A DNA stretch of 64,000 nucleotides from Oxalobacteraceae bacterium. GTDB taxonomy: Bacteria; Pseudomonadota; Gammaproteobacteria; Burkholderiales; Burkholderiaceae_D. The notes beneath the pieces are model-generated. The model was not told the origin of the DNA and searched no databases. It was given only the letters and a program-made list of their open reading frames with translations. This document shows positions 18,481 through 26,733 of this stretch, piece after piece. Both the position numbers and the translations under genes were made by a program. The stretch's first letter is position 1; every line of letters starts with the position of its first letter. Where the stretch lies: positions 1 to 64,000 of the forward strand of contig RGFZ01000004.1 in the NCBI GenBank assembly GCA_010024875.1, read 5' to 3'.

Positions 18481-19455
18481 TCATGCGTGCGCAGGCGCTC
18501 TCTTCTGCGCACGTTCTTCCCAATCCGTAGGCACCACGAAACCGCGATCGGTTTCTGTCCATCGTCCGTTATCTTCCGAAAGATTGGCAATCATCACGGG
18601 CATGTCGTGGGATGCCAATCGTTGTTTCAGTGCGATATCGGCTTGGCCGAATGAGCTGAATTCTGTATGTGCAACCTGCGCCGGTGCAAGCCACGACAGG
18701 CGAGGAAGTATCAGCGAAGACTCCGACAGATGGTCCTTGAGTTCGTCGATACGGCACCACCAGCCTCGGCAATGTGGCAACGACACGCCGAATGCGTCGC
18801 CATTGATCGGATCATCTCGGCGGTAGAACAGCCAGCCCTTGATCAGCGCCTTCGCAGCTGCCAGTGGCTCACCCAGCAATGCCCTCGCTGCAGGACGTTC
18901 ACCCAGCGCCAACTGCCGGCCAAAGATCTTTTGCATCTTCGCGCCTAGCGTATCGGCAAGATTCGGGCCGATGAAATAATCGGGCCTATCCACTCGTTGG
19001 TCCGTTGCTGCGCCTTCAGCCGGCTGCGGACGCAGCAGGTAAAACTTCGTCGCCAGTTCCCAGTGCTCCAGCCCCGTTGGCAAACGCAGCAGAAAATCGA
19101 ATTCTCCCAACGTTCCTTCTACCGGGTCGCGTACTTGAAGACCGTGCACATGCAGCACCCCCGATTGCGCGAAGTACCAGGCAAGCAGTTTTTCGGCATA
19201 ACGTCCCAGTCGGACCAGCGGCTGCTCATTCAAAAACTGATGCAGGCCTGCTGGTTGCTGATCCAGCGCGTGCAGCCAATCGGCGTGATCGCGACCGATC
19301 AGACTGGCAAGTCTGCCCTGCCAGCGAGGCGAGCTGATATCCAGCAGATCAGGAGCATCCAGCAACCAGGCCAGCGAGCGCACATGCGGATCGCGCAGTG
19401 CGCCCCAGCGGTGATGAAATTCAGATTGAAATACTGAAAAATCAGCGCTCATCAT
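18481..19455 (-). CDS. DUF1853 family protein
   Basis: This is a 324-residue protein recognised as DUF1853 by the N-terminal FHHRWGALRDPHVRSLAWLLDAPDLL and the central LGRYAEKLLAWYF and LGEFDFLL segments. The GEFDFLL-HWELATKFYL pattern resembles the acidic core of PD-(D/E)XK nucleases. That is an inference from motif shape only. The start is ATG 19455 (or the next codon, 19452). It overlaps the end of the uracil-DNA glycosylase gene by 14 bases and so is translationally coupled to a DNA repair enzyme. Its stop lies 2 bases from the stop of convergent lplT. Function is unknown. Confidence 0.82.
   Translation of the reverse strand: MMSADFSVFQSEFHHRWGALRDPHVRSLAWLLDAPDLLDISSPRWQGRLASLIGRDHADWLHALDQQPAGLHQFLNEQPLVRLGRYAEKLLAWYFAQSGVLHVHGLQVRDPVEGTLGEFDFLLRLPTGLEHWELATKFYLLRPQPAEGAATDQRVDRPDYFIGPNLADTLGAKMQKIFGRQLALGERPAARALLGEPLAAAKALIKGWLFYRRDDPINGDAFGVSLPHCRGWWCRIDELKDHLSESSLILPRLSWLAPAQVAHTEFSSFGQADIALKQRLASHDMPVMIANLSEDNGRWTETDRGFVVPTDWEERAQKRAPAHA
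18486..18520 (+). terminator. Putative terminator of lplT inside the convergent gene's 3' end
   Basis: CGTGCGCAG (18486-18494) pairs perfectly with CTGCGCACG (18505-18513) across a 10-base loop, followed by TTCTTCC. The hairpin begins seven bases after the lplT stop codon and lies within the last codons of the DUF1853 gene. The T run is short, so it is a moderate candidate. Confidence 0.45.
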
Positions 19456-20200
19456 AGAGCCGCTGCGCGAGGCAAAGGTCTTGCCAGCTCTTGGCCTTGT
19501 CGGCCGGCTTGCGCAGCAAATACGCCGGGTGATAGGTGACAACCAACGGTATGCCCGCATACGAATGCGGCTTGCCGCGCAGCCCGGACAAGGCCGTGTC
19601 TTCACCTACGCCCAGCAGCGACGCGGCCGCTGTCTTGCCCAGCGCGATGATGACATCCGGCTTGATCAGCGCGATCTGGCGTTCGAGATAAGGCATGCAT
19701 GCCGCCGCCTCATCTGCCGAAGGCGGACGATCGCGGCCGTCATCGCCAACTGGCCGGCACTTCACGATATTGGCGATGTAGGTGTGCTTGCCGCGCGCGA
19801 GACCAAGGGCGCGCATCATGTTGTCCAGCAGCTTGCCTGCCGGACCGACAAAGGGCTCGCCCTGCAAATCTTCATGGCGACCCGGCCCTTCGCCAATGAA
19901 CAGCCAGCGTGCCTGCCGATCGCCGATGCCGGGAACGGCGTGCGTTCGACCCTGGCACAATCCGCAGCTAGTACAGCTGCGTATGGTCGACTCGAGTGTG
20001 TCCCAATCCATCGCAGGTATGGCACCGTTGGCATGCGCTGACGAATAGTCTTCCGACCGAGGCGCTGGCACGTGTACCGAAGGTGCAGCTGACTCGGAGC
20101 GCGACGCATCGAGAGCGTGCCCTACCGGCATGCGCAAGACCCAGACCGGGCCCAGACCCATCTGCTCCAGCCGCCTCGCCTTGAGCTGATCAATCGCCAT
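19442..20200 (-). CDS. Uracil-DNA glycosylase, family 4 (iron-sulfur)
   Basis: The enzyme removes uracil from DNA to start base excision repair. The 252-residue protein has the family 4/5 features: a cysteine cluster CTSCGLC (76-82) and a later KCRP for the 4Fe-4S cluster, the catalytic-loop region GEGPGRHEDLQGEPFVGPAG, and the C-terminal TYHPAYLLR. The first 60 or so residues are a poorly conserved Ala/Pro/Ser-rich extension. It overlaps rimI upstream by 11 bases and the DUF1853 gene downstream by 14. The order tsaB-rimI-udg-DUF1853 is tightly packed and likely one operon. Confidence 0.9.
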   Translation of the reverse strand: MAIDQLKARRLEQMGLGPVWVLRMPVGHALDASRSESAAPSVHVPAPRSEDYSSAHANGAIPAMDWDTLESTIRSCTSCGLCQGRTHAVPGIGDRQARWLFIGEGPGRHEDLQGEPFVGPAGKLLDNMMRALGLARGKHTYIANIVKCRPVGDDGRDRPPSADEAAACMPYLERQIALIKPDVIIALGKTAAASLLGVGEDTALSGLRGKPHSYAGIPLVVTYHPAYLLRKPADKAKSWQDLCLAQRLYDER

Positions 20201-20684
20201 GGCTATCCAGCATCAATCGCATCACGATTGCATCCTCGCGCGATGTGCCGGCGGCGGGGTAATACTGTTTGCGAACGCCAATCGGCTGAAAACCGCAATG
20301 GCGGTACACCGCCAATGCATGTTCGTTCGACGGACGAACTTCCAGCAGCACCGAGTGCATGTTGGCATCAAGCGCGAGCTGAATCACCTTGTCCAACAGC
20401 ATTCGTCCATAGCCTCGCCCGTGCAGATCGGGCCGGACGGTAATGTTCAGCAGATGCGTTTCATCGACCGCATGCATCAGCAAAAAATATCCAGCGAGGC
20501 GCGCGTCCGCCTCGCGTAGCGTCCATGCCTCATAGCGACTGGCAAGGGAATCGAGGAAATTACCGCGCGTCCAAGGAAAAGGATAGGCATCGTTCTCTAC
20601 CGCGACCACCGCTTCCACATCCTGCGCACGCATCATCGCAAAACGCAGCGCCGCTGCCGTACCGGTCATTGACGCACTGCTCAT
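20190..20684 (-). CDS. rimI: Ribosomal protein S18 alanine N-acetyltransferase RimI
   Basis: RimI is a GNAT-fold acetyltransferase that acetylates the N-terminal alanine of ribosomal protein S18. The 164-residue product contains the acetyl-CoA-binding segment VRPDLHGRGYGRMLL at about 105-119 and the downstream NEHALAVYRHCGF motif shared by RimI proteins. It overlaps tsaB upstream by ATGA and the uracil-DNA glycosylase gene downstream. Adjacency to tsaB is very common and supports the call over a generic GNAT. Confidence 0.9.
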   Translation of the reverse strand: MSSASMTGTAAALRFAMMRAQDVEAVVAVENDAYPFPWTRGNFLDSLASRYEAWTLREADARLAGYFLLMHAVDETHLLNITVRPDLHGRGYGRMLLDKVIQLALDANMHSVLLEVRPSNEHALAVYRHCGFQPIGVRKQYYPAAGTSREDAIVMRLMLDSHGD

Positions 20685-21376
20685 GCCGTGGCCCCGGCCA
20701 TGCGCTCGCGTGTGGTCAGCGCCACCTTGTTGCGCAGATAAATGGGTTGCGCTTCTCTCGCATGGACCGACTTGCCCTCATGGAGGGCGATGAGCGCCAG
20801 CGTCAGAACATCGGTGGCATGCGGCATCACCTCCGGCAGAAAAGAAGTCACTCCCAAATGCGAGAGATCACTCTGATAAGCGTTGAGTCCACTACCGCAA
20901 ACGGCAGGCAAACCGCTCGCTGTCAATTGCGAGGCAAACGACAAGGTCGGCCCGGTGATCGTGCTCCAGCCATTGTTGAACTGATACTGCGCCCAGTACA
21001 CCTCGCCCATGCGCGCGTCGAGCAATGGCAGCACATTGTCTGCGCCCAAGGTGCGCGCGCGTTCCGCCATCGCCAGCAAAGTCACGACAGGCACCACAGG
21101 CAAACCTGCACCGAAAGCCATTCCTTGTGCGAGACCGCACGCCGTTCTCACCCCGGTGAAAGCGCCTGGGCCTGCGCCAAATGCCAGCGCATCGCAATCC
21201 GACAAGCGAATGCCCGCCTCTTTCAGCATGGACTGAATCATCCCCGGCACAGTGGCCGAGTGCGTTTGCGCGCCCAGAGATTCTCTGCTGAATCGCGCTC
21301 CGCGATGGAGTAGCGCGACCGATGCGAGTTCCGTCGAGGTTTCAATGGCGATCAGCGTGGTAGAAACGGGTGACAT
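20681..21376 (-). CDS. tsaB: tRNA threonylcarbamoyladenosine biosynthesis protein TsaB
   Basis: TsaB is the scaffold partner of TsaD in making t6A at position 37 of ANN-decoding tRNAs. From ATG 21376 (MSPVSTTLIAIETSTELAS) the protein is 231 residues. It has the ASKHA-fold N-terminus and the family signature AFGAGPGAFTGVRTACGLA. The track ORF adds 136 upstream codons antisense to the thioredoxin-like gene; I reject that extension. It starts the tsaB-rimI-udg-DUF1853 operon and is divergent from the thioredoxin-like gene with 90 bases between starts. Confidence 0.93.
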   Translation of the reverse strand: MSPVSTTLIAIETSTELASVALLHRGARFSRESLGAQTHSATVPGMIQSMLKEAGIRLSDCDALAFGAGPGAFTGVRTACGLAQGMAFGAGLPVVPVVTLLAMAERARTLGADNVLPLLDARMGEVYWAQYQFNNGWSTITGPTLSFASQLTASGLPAVCGSGLNAYQSDLSHLGVTSFLPEVMPHATDVLTLALIALHEGKSVHAREAQPIYLRNKVALTTRERMAGATA

Positions 21377-21466
21377 ATTGACTATTTTACCGCGCAGGAC
21401 TGCGCGGGTTGGGGGATGTCTTGATGGCGATGGGCCGCTCGGTGCGCTGCGGTAAAATCTTGGTTC

Positions 21467-21892
21467 ATGAGCAGCTTGTTCCTCGTTCCCGATAATTTTT
21501 CTCAGCTGTCCGCCGCGCTCGCGTCGGGCCGCTGGGTAGTGGCCTGCCTGTGCGCGGCCTGGTGCGATGTATGCAAACAGTACCGACCCGGATTTGATGC
21601 GCTGGCTGCGCAATACCCTCAGCACCAATTCGTCTGGATCGACATAGAAGACCAGGCAGATCTGGTCGGTGATCTTGACGTGGAAAATTTTCCAACGATT
21701 CTGATCCAGAAAGATGACATTGTCGCCTTCTACGGCACGATGATGCCGGAGCCACGCCTGATTGCGCGCATGATGGAAGCGCAATTAACTCGCTCGGAAG
21801 ACGAATTGCGGCGTGAAGCGTCGAGCACGCCGGAGCGGCAGAAATGGCAAACGGAGTGCAATCTGATCGCGCGGCTGGATGAGGTCAGTTAA
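21467..21892 (+). CDS. Thioredoxin-like protein with a CDVC active site
   Basis: This 141-residue protein has a thioredoxin fold: WVVACLCAAWCDVCKQYRPGF, with the redox pair Cys33-Cys36 in CxxC, then WIDIEDQADL and the cis-proline region ENFPTILIQ. The CDVC dipeptide differs from CGPC of thioredoxin 1, so the redox potential probably differs. There is no signal peptide, so it acts in the cytoplasm. The gene stands alone, divergent from tsaB. Its substrate cannot be inferred. Confidence 0.85.
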   Translation: MSSLFLVPDNFSQLSAALASGRWVVACLCAAWCDVCKQYRPGFDALAAQYPQHQFVWIDIEDQADLVGDLDVENFPTILIQKDDIVAFYGTMMPEPRLIARMMEAQLTRSEDELRREASSTPERQKWQTECNLIARLDEVS

Positions 21893-22019
21893 GGGCCGGG
21901 ATCCATCGTCAATCTGACAGCATGTGTTCTTGGCGAACGCTTTCAGTTCCCCACGATATCGTCTGACTTTATTCAGGATACCCGGTTACAGCAAGGCAGG
22001 CTCGCTGATCTGACAGCCC

Positions 22020-24284
22020 TCACCCGGTCAACCGCAATGGCAAACTGCGCAAGCGTTTCCCGGTGAGCTTGAACACGGCATTCGCCACCGCCGGCGCAAT
22101 CGGCGGCGTGCCAGCTTCGCCAACCCCGCCGGGACTGGCTTCGCTGTCGATGATGATGACATCGATATCCGGCATCTCATCGATACGCAGGATTGGCGCG
22201 TCGTGAAAATTCTTCTGTTTTACGCGACCCTGGGCAATCTTCAGATCGCCATGCAGTGCTGCCGACAATCCGAACGCAATACCGGATTCCATCTGCTGCC
22301 GAACGATGTCAGGATTCACCACGAGACCACAATCAATCGCGCACACGACTTTGTGCACGCGCACGCGGCCATCTTCGATGCCCACCTCGGCGACCTGCGC
22401 GACGATGCTGCCGTAGCAATCATGCAGCGCCACGCCGTGCGCGCGCCCGCCCGGAATTTTGCCCGCACGCGCCACGGCCTTGTTCAGCACAGCGAGATGC
22501 CTGCTGTGCGCCGAGAGCAGGTCCCGCCGGAACTGCACAGGGTCTGCGCCTGCTGCATGCGCCATCTCATCAATGAAGCTCTCTTTGAAAAACGCATGAT
22601 GCGAATGACCAACCGAGCGCCACGGACCGACAGGCACCGGGGCCTCAGCGATAACATGCTCTATCTGCTGGTTGGGTATCTCGTACGGATGGTCGAACAA
22701 GCCCTCGGCTGCTGTTTTGTCGGGCCCGGCAACCGGCAAACCAAACGCGCGATGCAGTAACTGCTGTATGGGCGCTGCCGACGCCGATTTGATGTGTAGC
22801 GATTTGATTTTGTGCTCGGTGCCCAGCACCCCGGTCAGCCGCGCCACCGAGGCCGGTCGATAAAAATCATGGGCGATGTCATCCTCGCGCCGCCAGACCA
22901 ATTGCACCGGCACACCCGGCATTTCCTTGGCCAGCGCCACTGCCTGCGCCACCATGTCAGTTTCCAGCCTGCGACCGAAGCCGCTGCCGATCAGCGTCGT
23001 TTGCAAGTCCACCTGATCTTGACTGATATCGGCGACGCGCGCTGCCGTGCTAACAGCGATCGAGGGCGCTTGCGTTGGCAGCCACAGACGAAGCCGGCCA
23101 TCGATCAACTGCGCGGTACAGTTCAGCGGCTCCATGGGCAGATGCGGCAGATAGGGTGCGCTGTACTCTGACTGCAGGGCCTGAGGAAGATCGTCCTGAT
23201 CCACGCCATCACCGACACTGTGCAGCGTGGTTCCCGATCCGTGCGTGAGACTGTGCGACAGCTGTTCCATCAGCGATTCCGTGCTCAGCGAGGCCTGTTG
23301 TCCTTCATCCCACTCTGGGGTTAACAGGGCCAGCGTGCTCTGCGCGGTCCACCAGCTGCCCGCGATCACCGCCACGGCGTCCGGCGCGCCTGAACGATCC
23401 CCGGCGAGCTTGACGACTCTTAGCACACCGGGTTGTTCATTTGCTTGTCGGGTATCGACACTGATCAGCTTGCCGCCGAACACCGGGCACATCATCACGG
23501 CGGCGTACACCAGGCCTTTCGGCCGTATATCCATGCCGAATCTTGCAGTGCCATCGGACTTTGCCGGCACATCAAAACGGGGAATGTCTTTGCCGATCAG
23601 ACGGAAGCTGGCTGCTGGCTTCAACTGGAAACCCGGGGAGGCCATCTCAGCCGCTTCGGCCGCGAGATCGCCATAAGGCGCCACCAGTCCGCGCGCGTGT
23701 TTCACCTTGCCGTTGCTGGTCTCGCACTCGGAGACCGGCACACCCCAGCGAGTCGCAGCTGCCGAGATCAGGCGCGCGCGTGCCTCGGCGCCAGCCTCGC
23801 GCATCGGTAGCCAGCTGTCCCTGACGCTGGATGAACCACCGGTGGCAATCACGCCGATCTCTCTGGCTAACTTACGCGAGAGCCAGTGACCGAGATGCCG
23901 CATCGCGCTCTGGTCTTCGGGATGAAACGGCAACCCATCGGCCAGCAAGGTCGTGTCACCATAGATCTTGTCGATTGGCGCGGCGAGCACGCGCACCATG
24001 GACAAGGGCACATCCATTTCTTCCGCGACCAGCATCGCCAGCGCAGTCATCACGCCCTGTCCCATTTCATTCTTTGCCAGCATCACACTGACCAGATTAT
24101 CTTTGCCGACCATTACCCAGCCGTTCAATGCCACATCTGTCTCGCGTCCGGGCAAGGGTGTGTCGCCCTCAAGGCGCTGCCGTGGGGGCAGGAAGCCCCA
24201 ACCCACGAGCAAAGCACCAGCCATTGCTGCGCCACCCAGCAAAAAGTGCCGGCGATGGCTGGAACTCGAGACAGGCTCAAACAT
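22020..24284 (-). CDS. Molybdopterin-binding aldehyde/isoquinoline oxidoreductase large subunit, Tat-exported
   Basis: The 754-residue protein belongs to the xanthine dehydrogenase superfamily, closest to the beta subunit of isoquinoline 1-oxidoreductase (IorB-like). It has a twin-arginine signal (SSHRRHFLLGGAAMAG), so the folded cofactor-loaded enzyme should be periplasmic. Cofactor-region motifs include AKNEMGQGVMTALAMLVAEE, GSGFGRRLETDM and, near the end, GGVGEAGTPPIAPAVANA with the likely catalytic glutamate. Such enzymes need a small 2Fe-2S subunit (IorA-like) and usually a cytochrome. Neither is next to it, so it is an orphan in this window. The substrate is unknown. Confidence 0.87.
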   Translation of the reverse strand: MFEPVSSSSHRRHFLLGGAAMAGALLVGWGFLPPRQRLEGDTPLPGRETDVALNGWVMVGKDNLVSVMLAKNEMGQGVMTALAMLVAEEMDVPLSMVRVLAAPIDKIYGDTTLLADGLPFHPEDQSAMRHLGHWLSRKLAREIGVIATGGSSSVRDSWLPMREAGAEARARLISAAATRWGVPVSECETSNGKVKHARGLVAPYGDLAAEAAEMASPGFQLKPAASFRLIGKDIPRFDVPAKSDGTARFGMDIRPKGLVYAAVMMCPVFGGKLISVDTRQANEQPGVLRVVKLAGDRSGAPDAVAVIAGSWWTAQSTLALLTPEWDEGQQASLSTESLMEQLSHSLTHGSGTTLHSVGDGVDQDDLPQALQSEYSAPYLPHLPMEPLNCTAQLIDGRLRLWLPTQAPSIAVSTAARVADISQDQVDLQTTLIGSGFGRRLETDMVAQAVALAKEMPGVPVQLVWRREDDIAHDFYRPASVARLTGVLGTEHKIKSLHIKSASAAPIQQLLHRAFGLPVAGPDKTAAEGLFDHPYEIPNQQIEHVIAEAPVPVGPWRSVGHSHHAFFKESFIDEMAHAAGADPVQFRRDLLSAHSRHLAVLNKAVARAGKIPGGRAHGVALHDCYGSIVAQVAEVGIEDGRVRVHKVVCAIDCGLVVNPDIVRQQMESGIAFGLSAALHGDLKIAQGRVKQKNFHDAPILRIDEMPDIDVIIIDSEASPGGVGEAGTPPIAPAVANAVFKLTGKRLRSLPLRLTG

Positions 24285-24375
24285 AAACGTGGAGTCGAGA
24301 TAGTATGAACAGCCTGAATGCTAGCCTATCTTCGGTTTACTACCCGAAATATCTTGCTTTGCGAACGGAGACTGT

Positions 24376-24984
24376 ATGCCGGAGAGTTTTTTTCAGACCT
24401 TTGTGCTCCTGCTGCTAGTTACCGACCCGTTCGGAAATGTGCCGCTATTCACCAGCACCCTGGCTGGCGTCGCTCCCGAGCGGCGAGCGCGCGTGATCGT
24501 ACGCGAATGCCTGATCGCGTTCTTCCTGCTGCTGCTGTTCATGTTTGGCGGTCGGCATTTTCTTGGCGCGCTGCAGCTCACCGATATCTCGCTGCGCATC
24601 GGCGGTGGCGTGATCCTGTTTCTTATTGCGCTACGCATGGTTTTCCCACAACCCGGCGGCGTGTTCGGCATGCAGCAAATGACCCATGAGCCGCTCATCG
24701 TGCCGCTGGCGATTCCCGCGCTGGCCGGTCCCTCGGCGCTGGTCACGGTGCTGCTGTTCTCTTCGGCGCAGAAGATGCCCATGCCGCTGTACGTCGCCGC
24801 ACTGATGCTGGTCGCGATGGTGTGGCTGGTGGTGTTGCTGTCGGCGGAGCGGCTGCAGCGAGTGCTGGGGCCCGCTGTAATGACCGCCTTCGAACGGCTG
24901 ATGGGGCTGATACTGACGGCGCTGGCGATAGAAATGCTGCTGGCCGGGATCAAAGACTATGTGGCCGCGCTGAATGCAGGCTAA
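24376..24984 (+). CDS. MarC family integral membrane protein
   Basis: This 202-residue protein is almost entirely hydrophobic with about six predicted membrane helices. It has the MarC/UPF0056 features: VTDPFGNVPLFTS near the N-terminus and PLAIPALAGPSALVTVLL in the second half, two similar TDP/AGP-type repeats. Despite the name, MarC proteins have no proven role in drug resistance. It is divergent from the molybdoenzyme gene with 91 bases between starts. A dispersed repeat follows. Confidence 0.9.
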   Translation: MPESFFQTFVLLLLVTDPFGNVPLFTSTLAGVAPERRARVIVRECLIAFFLLLLFMFGGRHFLGALQLTDISLRIGGGVILFLIALRMVFPQPGGVFGMQQMTHEPLIVPLAIPALAGPSALVTVLLFSSAQKMPMPLYVAALMLVAMVWLVVLLSAERLQRVLGPAVMTAFERLMGLILTALAIEMLLAGIKDYVAALNAG

Positions 24985-24996
24985 AGCCCAATGCGA

Positions 24997-25065
24997 GTCA
25001 GTGAAGCCCAAACGTCTCTATACGCAACAAAAGACGCTGGGTCCCTGCCTGCTCGACTGACTGGC
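24997..25065 (-). repeat. Dispersed intergenic repeat, short copy
   Basis: In reverse complement this segment matches both flanks of the repeat at 14371-14544: 45 of 49 bases (24997-25045 against 14496-14544) and 18 of 20 (25046-25065 against 14371-14390). The roughly 105-base centre, with most of its palindrome, is absent. It sits between marC and lysR. The arrangement suggests that the palindromic core was inserted into, or deleted from, a conserved frame. Confidence 0.75.
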
Positions 25066-25182
25066 ATTACGCTAAGGCCGGTTTGCAAGTTAAATCGCCA
25101 CGATGGCCGCGAATCTGGCTGTATTATTGCGTTTTAGTCACAAGTTATCGATAGCTTCGGCCGTCCGACCTGTCTCTTTCCG

Positions 25183-26088
25183 ATGGATCAGTTCAAGCAG
25201 ATCTCCACGTTTGTGGATGTGGCTGCGCGCGGCAGCCTGTCGGCGTCGGCGCGTGCCGAAGGCGTCGCACCAGCGGTGATCGGCCGACGGCTGGATGCAC
25301 TTGAGGCACGGCTTGGGGTGAAACTGCTTCAGCGAACCACGCGCAAAATCGCGCTGACCAACGAAGGGCTGGCGTTTCTGGAGAACTGCCAGCGTATCCT
25401 GCACGATCTCGAAAATGCCGAAGCGCAGGCTTCCGAGCGCAGCGCGCGACCGAGTGGCCATCTGAGCGTCTCAGCGCCCGCCGGCTTCGGACGGCAGATC
25501 GTCGCGCCCCTGATTCCCGCATTCATTGCTGAACATCGCGAAGTGAACGTGACCCTGGACCTGAACGATCGCGTGGTCGATCTGATCGGCGAAGGCATCG
25601 ATGTCGCCATCCGTATCGCCGACCTCTCGGACTCCAGTCTGGTGGGCGTAAAGCTCGCCAGCAACCGACGGGTGGTGGTCGGCGCTCCGGATTATTTTCG
25701 CCGCCACGGCAAACCAGCGACCCCCGATGAATTGTTGCGGCATAACTGCCTCGCCATTTCCGGCGCCGGTAGCCAGCGCGGCTGGACCTTTCGTCAGGCC
25801 GGCAAGACAGTCACTATGAAAGTCGGCGGCAACATGGCCTGCAATGACGGCGCGGTGCTGCATGACTGGGCACTGGATGGTAAAGGCTTGTCTTGGCGCT
25901 CGATCTGGGAAGTGGGTGCGGAAATCGAGCAAGGCTTGCTGGAGACGGTGCTTGATGACTTTGCGGCACCGGGCAACGATATCTATGCCGTTTTCGCGCA
26001 AAGGCAGCACCGGCCGCTTCGCATCCGGGTCTTTGTGGATTTTCTGCGGAAGGCCTTTGCGGAGCCGGATTACTGGCGCCGACACTGA
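25183..26088 (+). CDS. LysR family transcriptional regulator
   Basis: This 301-residue regulator has an N-terminal winged helix-turn-helix (FKQISTFVDVAARGSLSASARAEGVAPAVIGRRLDALEARLGVKLLQRTTRKIALT, residues 4-58, shown here only for position) and a C-terminal periplasmic-binding-like effector domain (GHLSVSAPAGFGRQIVAP onward). It is like the CrgA/AaeR-type LysR proteins. Its target is unclear: marC lies upstream on the same strand and no divergent gene is adjacent, which is unusual for LysR genes. A small perfect hairpin, ATTCAGGG-AAA-CCCTGAAT (26100-26118), lies just after the stop, followed by a shared terminator. Confidence 0.9.
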   Translation: MDQFKQISTFVDVAARGSLSASARAEGVAPAVIGRRLDALEARLGVKLLQRTTRKIALTNEGLAFLENCQRILHDLENAEAQASERSARPSGHLSVSAPAGFGRQIVAPLIPAFIAEHREVNVTLDLNDRVVDLIGEGIDVAIRIADLSDSSLVGVKLASNRRVVVGAPDYFRRHGKPATPDELLRHNCLAISGAGSQRGWTFRQAGKTVTMKVGGNMACNDGAVLHDWALDGKGLSWRSIWEVGAEIEQGLLETVLDDFAAPGNDIYAVFAQRQHRPLRIRVFVDFLRKAFAEPDYWRRH

Positions 26089-26133
26089 AACGATATGAAA
26101 TTCAGGGAAACCCTGAATGACTCCTTTACGGCG

Positions 26134-26164
26134 AAAAAAAATCTCCGCGAGCGGAGATTTTTTT
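26134..26164. terminator. Bidirectional terminator between lysR and the cold-shock gene
   Basis: AATCTCCG-CGAG-CGGAGATT is flanked by an A run on the left and a T run on the right. It can therefore terminate both the LysR gene (plus) and the convergent csp gene (minus). Confidence 0.85.
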
Positions 26165-26202
26165 GTTTCAATGCGTTTGCAGCTGGGCTTTAGCCCGGTG
26201 CT

Positions 26203-26406
26203 TCAGATAATCTGAATGTTCGATGCCTGCTTGCCCTTGGGGCCCGTGGTCACATCGAACTGAACACGCTGATTTTCCTGCAGTGACTTGAAGCCCGAGG
26301 ATTGAATCGCCGAGAAGTGTGCGAACAGATCTTCGCCGCCCTCGTCGGGTTTGATGAAACCAAAGCCTTTTGCGTCATTGAACCACTTAACAATACCAGT
26401 TGCCAT
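26203..26406 (-). CDS. Cold-shock protein, CspA family
   Basis: This 67-residue single-stranded nucleic-acid-binding protein has the cold-shock domain fold. The RNA-binding motifs RNP1 (KGFGFI) and RNP2 (DLFAHF) are both present, and the length is typical. Such proteins melt RNA structure and act as antiterminators. The message has a long leader of about 110 bases from a TATAAT box at 26523-26528, in line with the long regulatory leaders of csp genes. Whether it is cold-induced cannot be told from sequence. Confidence 0.95.
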   Translation of the reverse strand: MATGIVKWFNDAKGFGFIKPDEGGEDLFAHFSAIQSSGFKSLQENQRVQFDVTTGPKGKQASNIQII

Positions 26407-26733
26407 TGCAATTTCCTGTCTTAGTTAACAAAGGCGGAACATCCGCCAGATAAGCGTCTCAACCAAGTAAGGAATTACAGAACACACTGCACCACTACTA
26501 CTCGAATCTCAACGTGGGCCTGATTATACTTGAGAAGATGTCTACATCTGCCCTGCCCGACCAAGAATTTGATCCAGATCGAGTACCTGACAATAAGCAA
26601 CAAACATGCGACACTGGCAACTAGGCTTCGGCAACGAGATCCCGGGCATCAGCCCCTGCCGAACTGAACTCCCTTGTTAGCGTATAGTCTGCTCACACAA
26701 CCGTCCGCGTATCCTCACCGAAGCACCTCAATC
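26407..26733. promoter_or_regulatory. csp leader and divergent csp/nadB promoter region
   Basis: This 327-base gap holds the csp 5' leader on the minus strand with a perfect -10 box TATAAT (26523-26528). No good -35 box lies at standard spacing. On the plus strand TATAGT (26683-26688) is a weak -10 candidate for nadB, about 45 bases before its start. No gene or strong hairpin was seen in the rest. Confidence 0.45.

Noticed and set aside
21893-22019. Possible small gene or element between the thioredoxin-like gene and the molybdoenzyme gene
   Set aside because: Only 127 bases; no ORF with a start signal and no strong hairpin. It is plain spacer between convergent genes.
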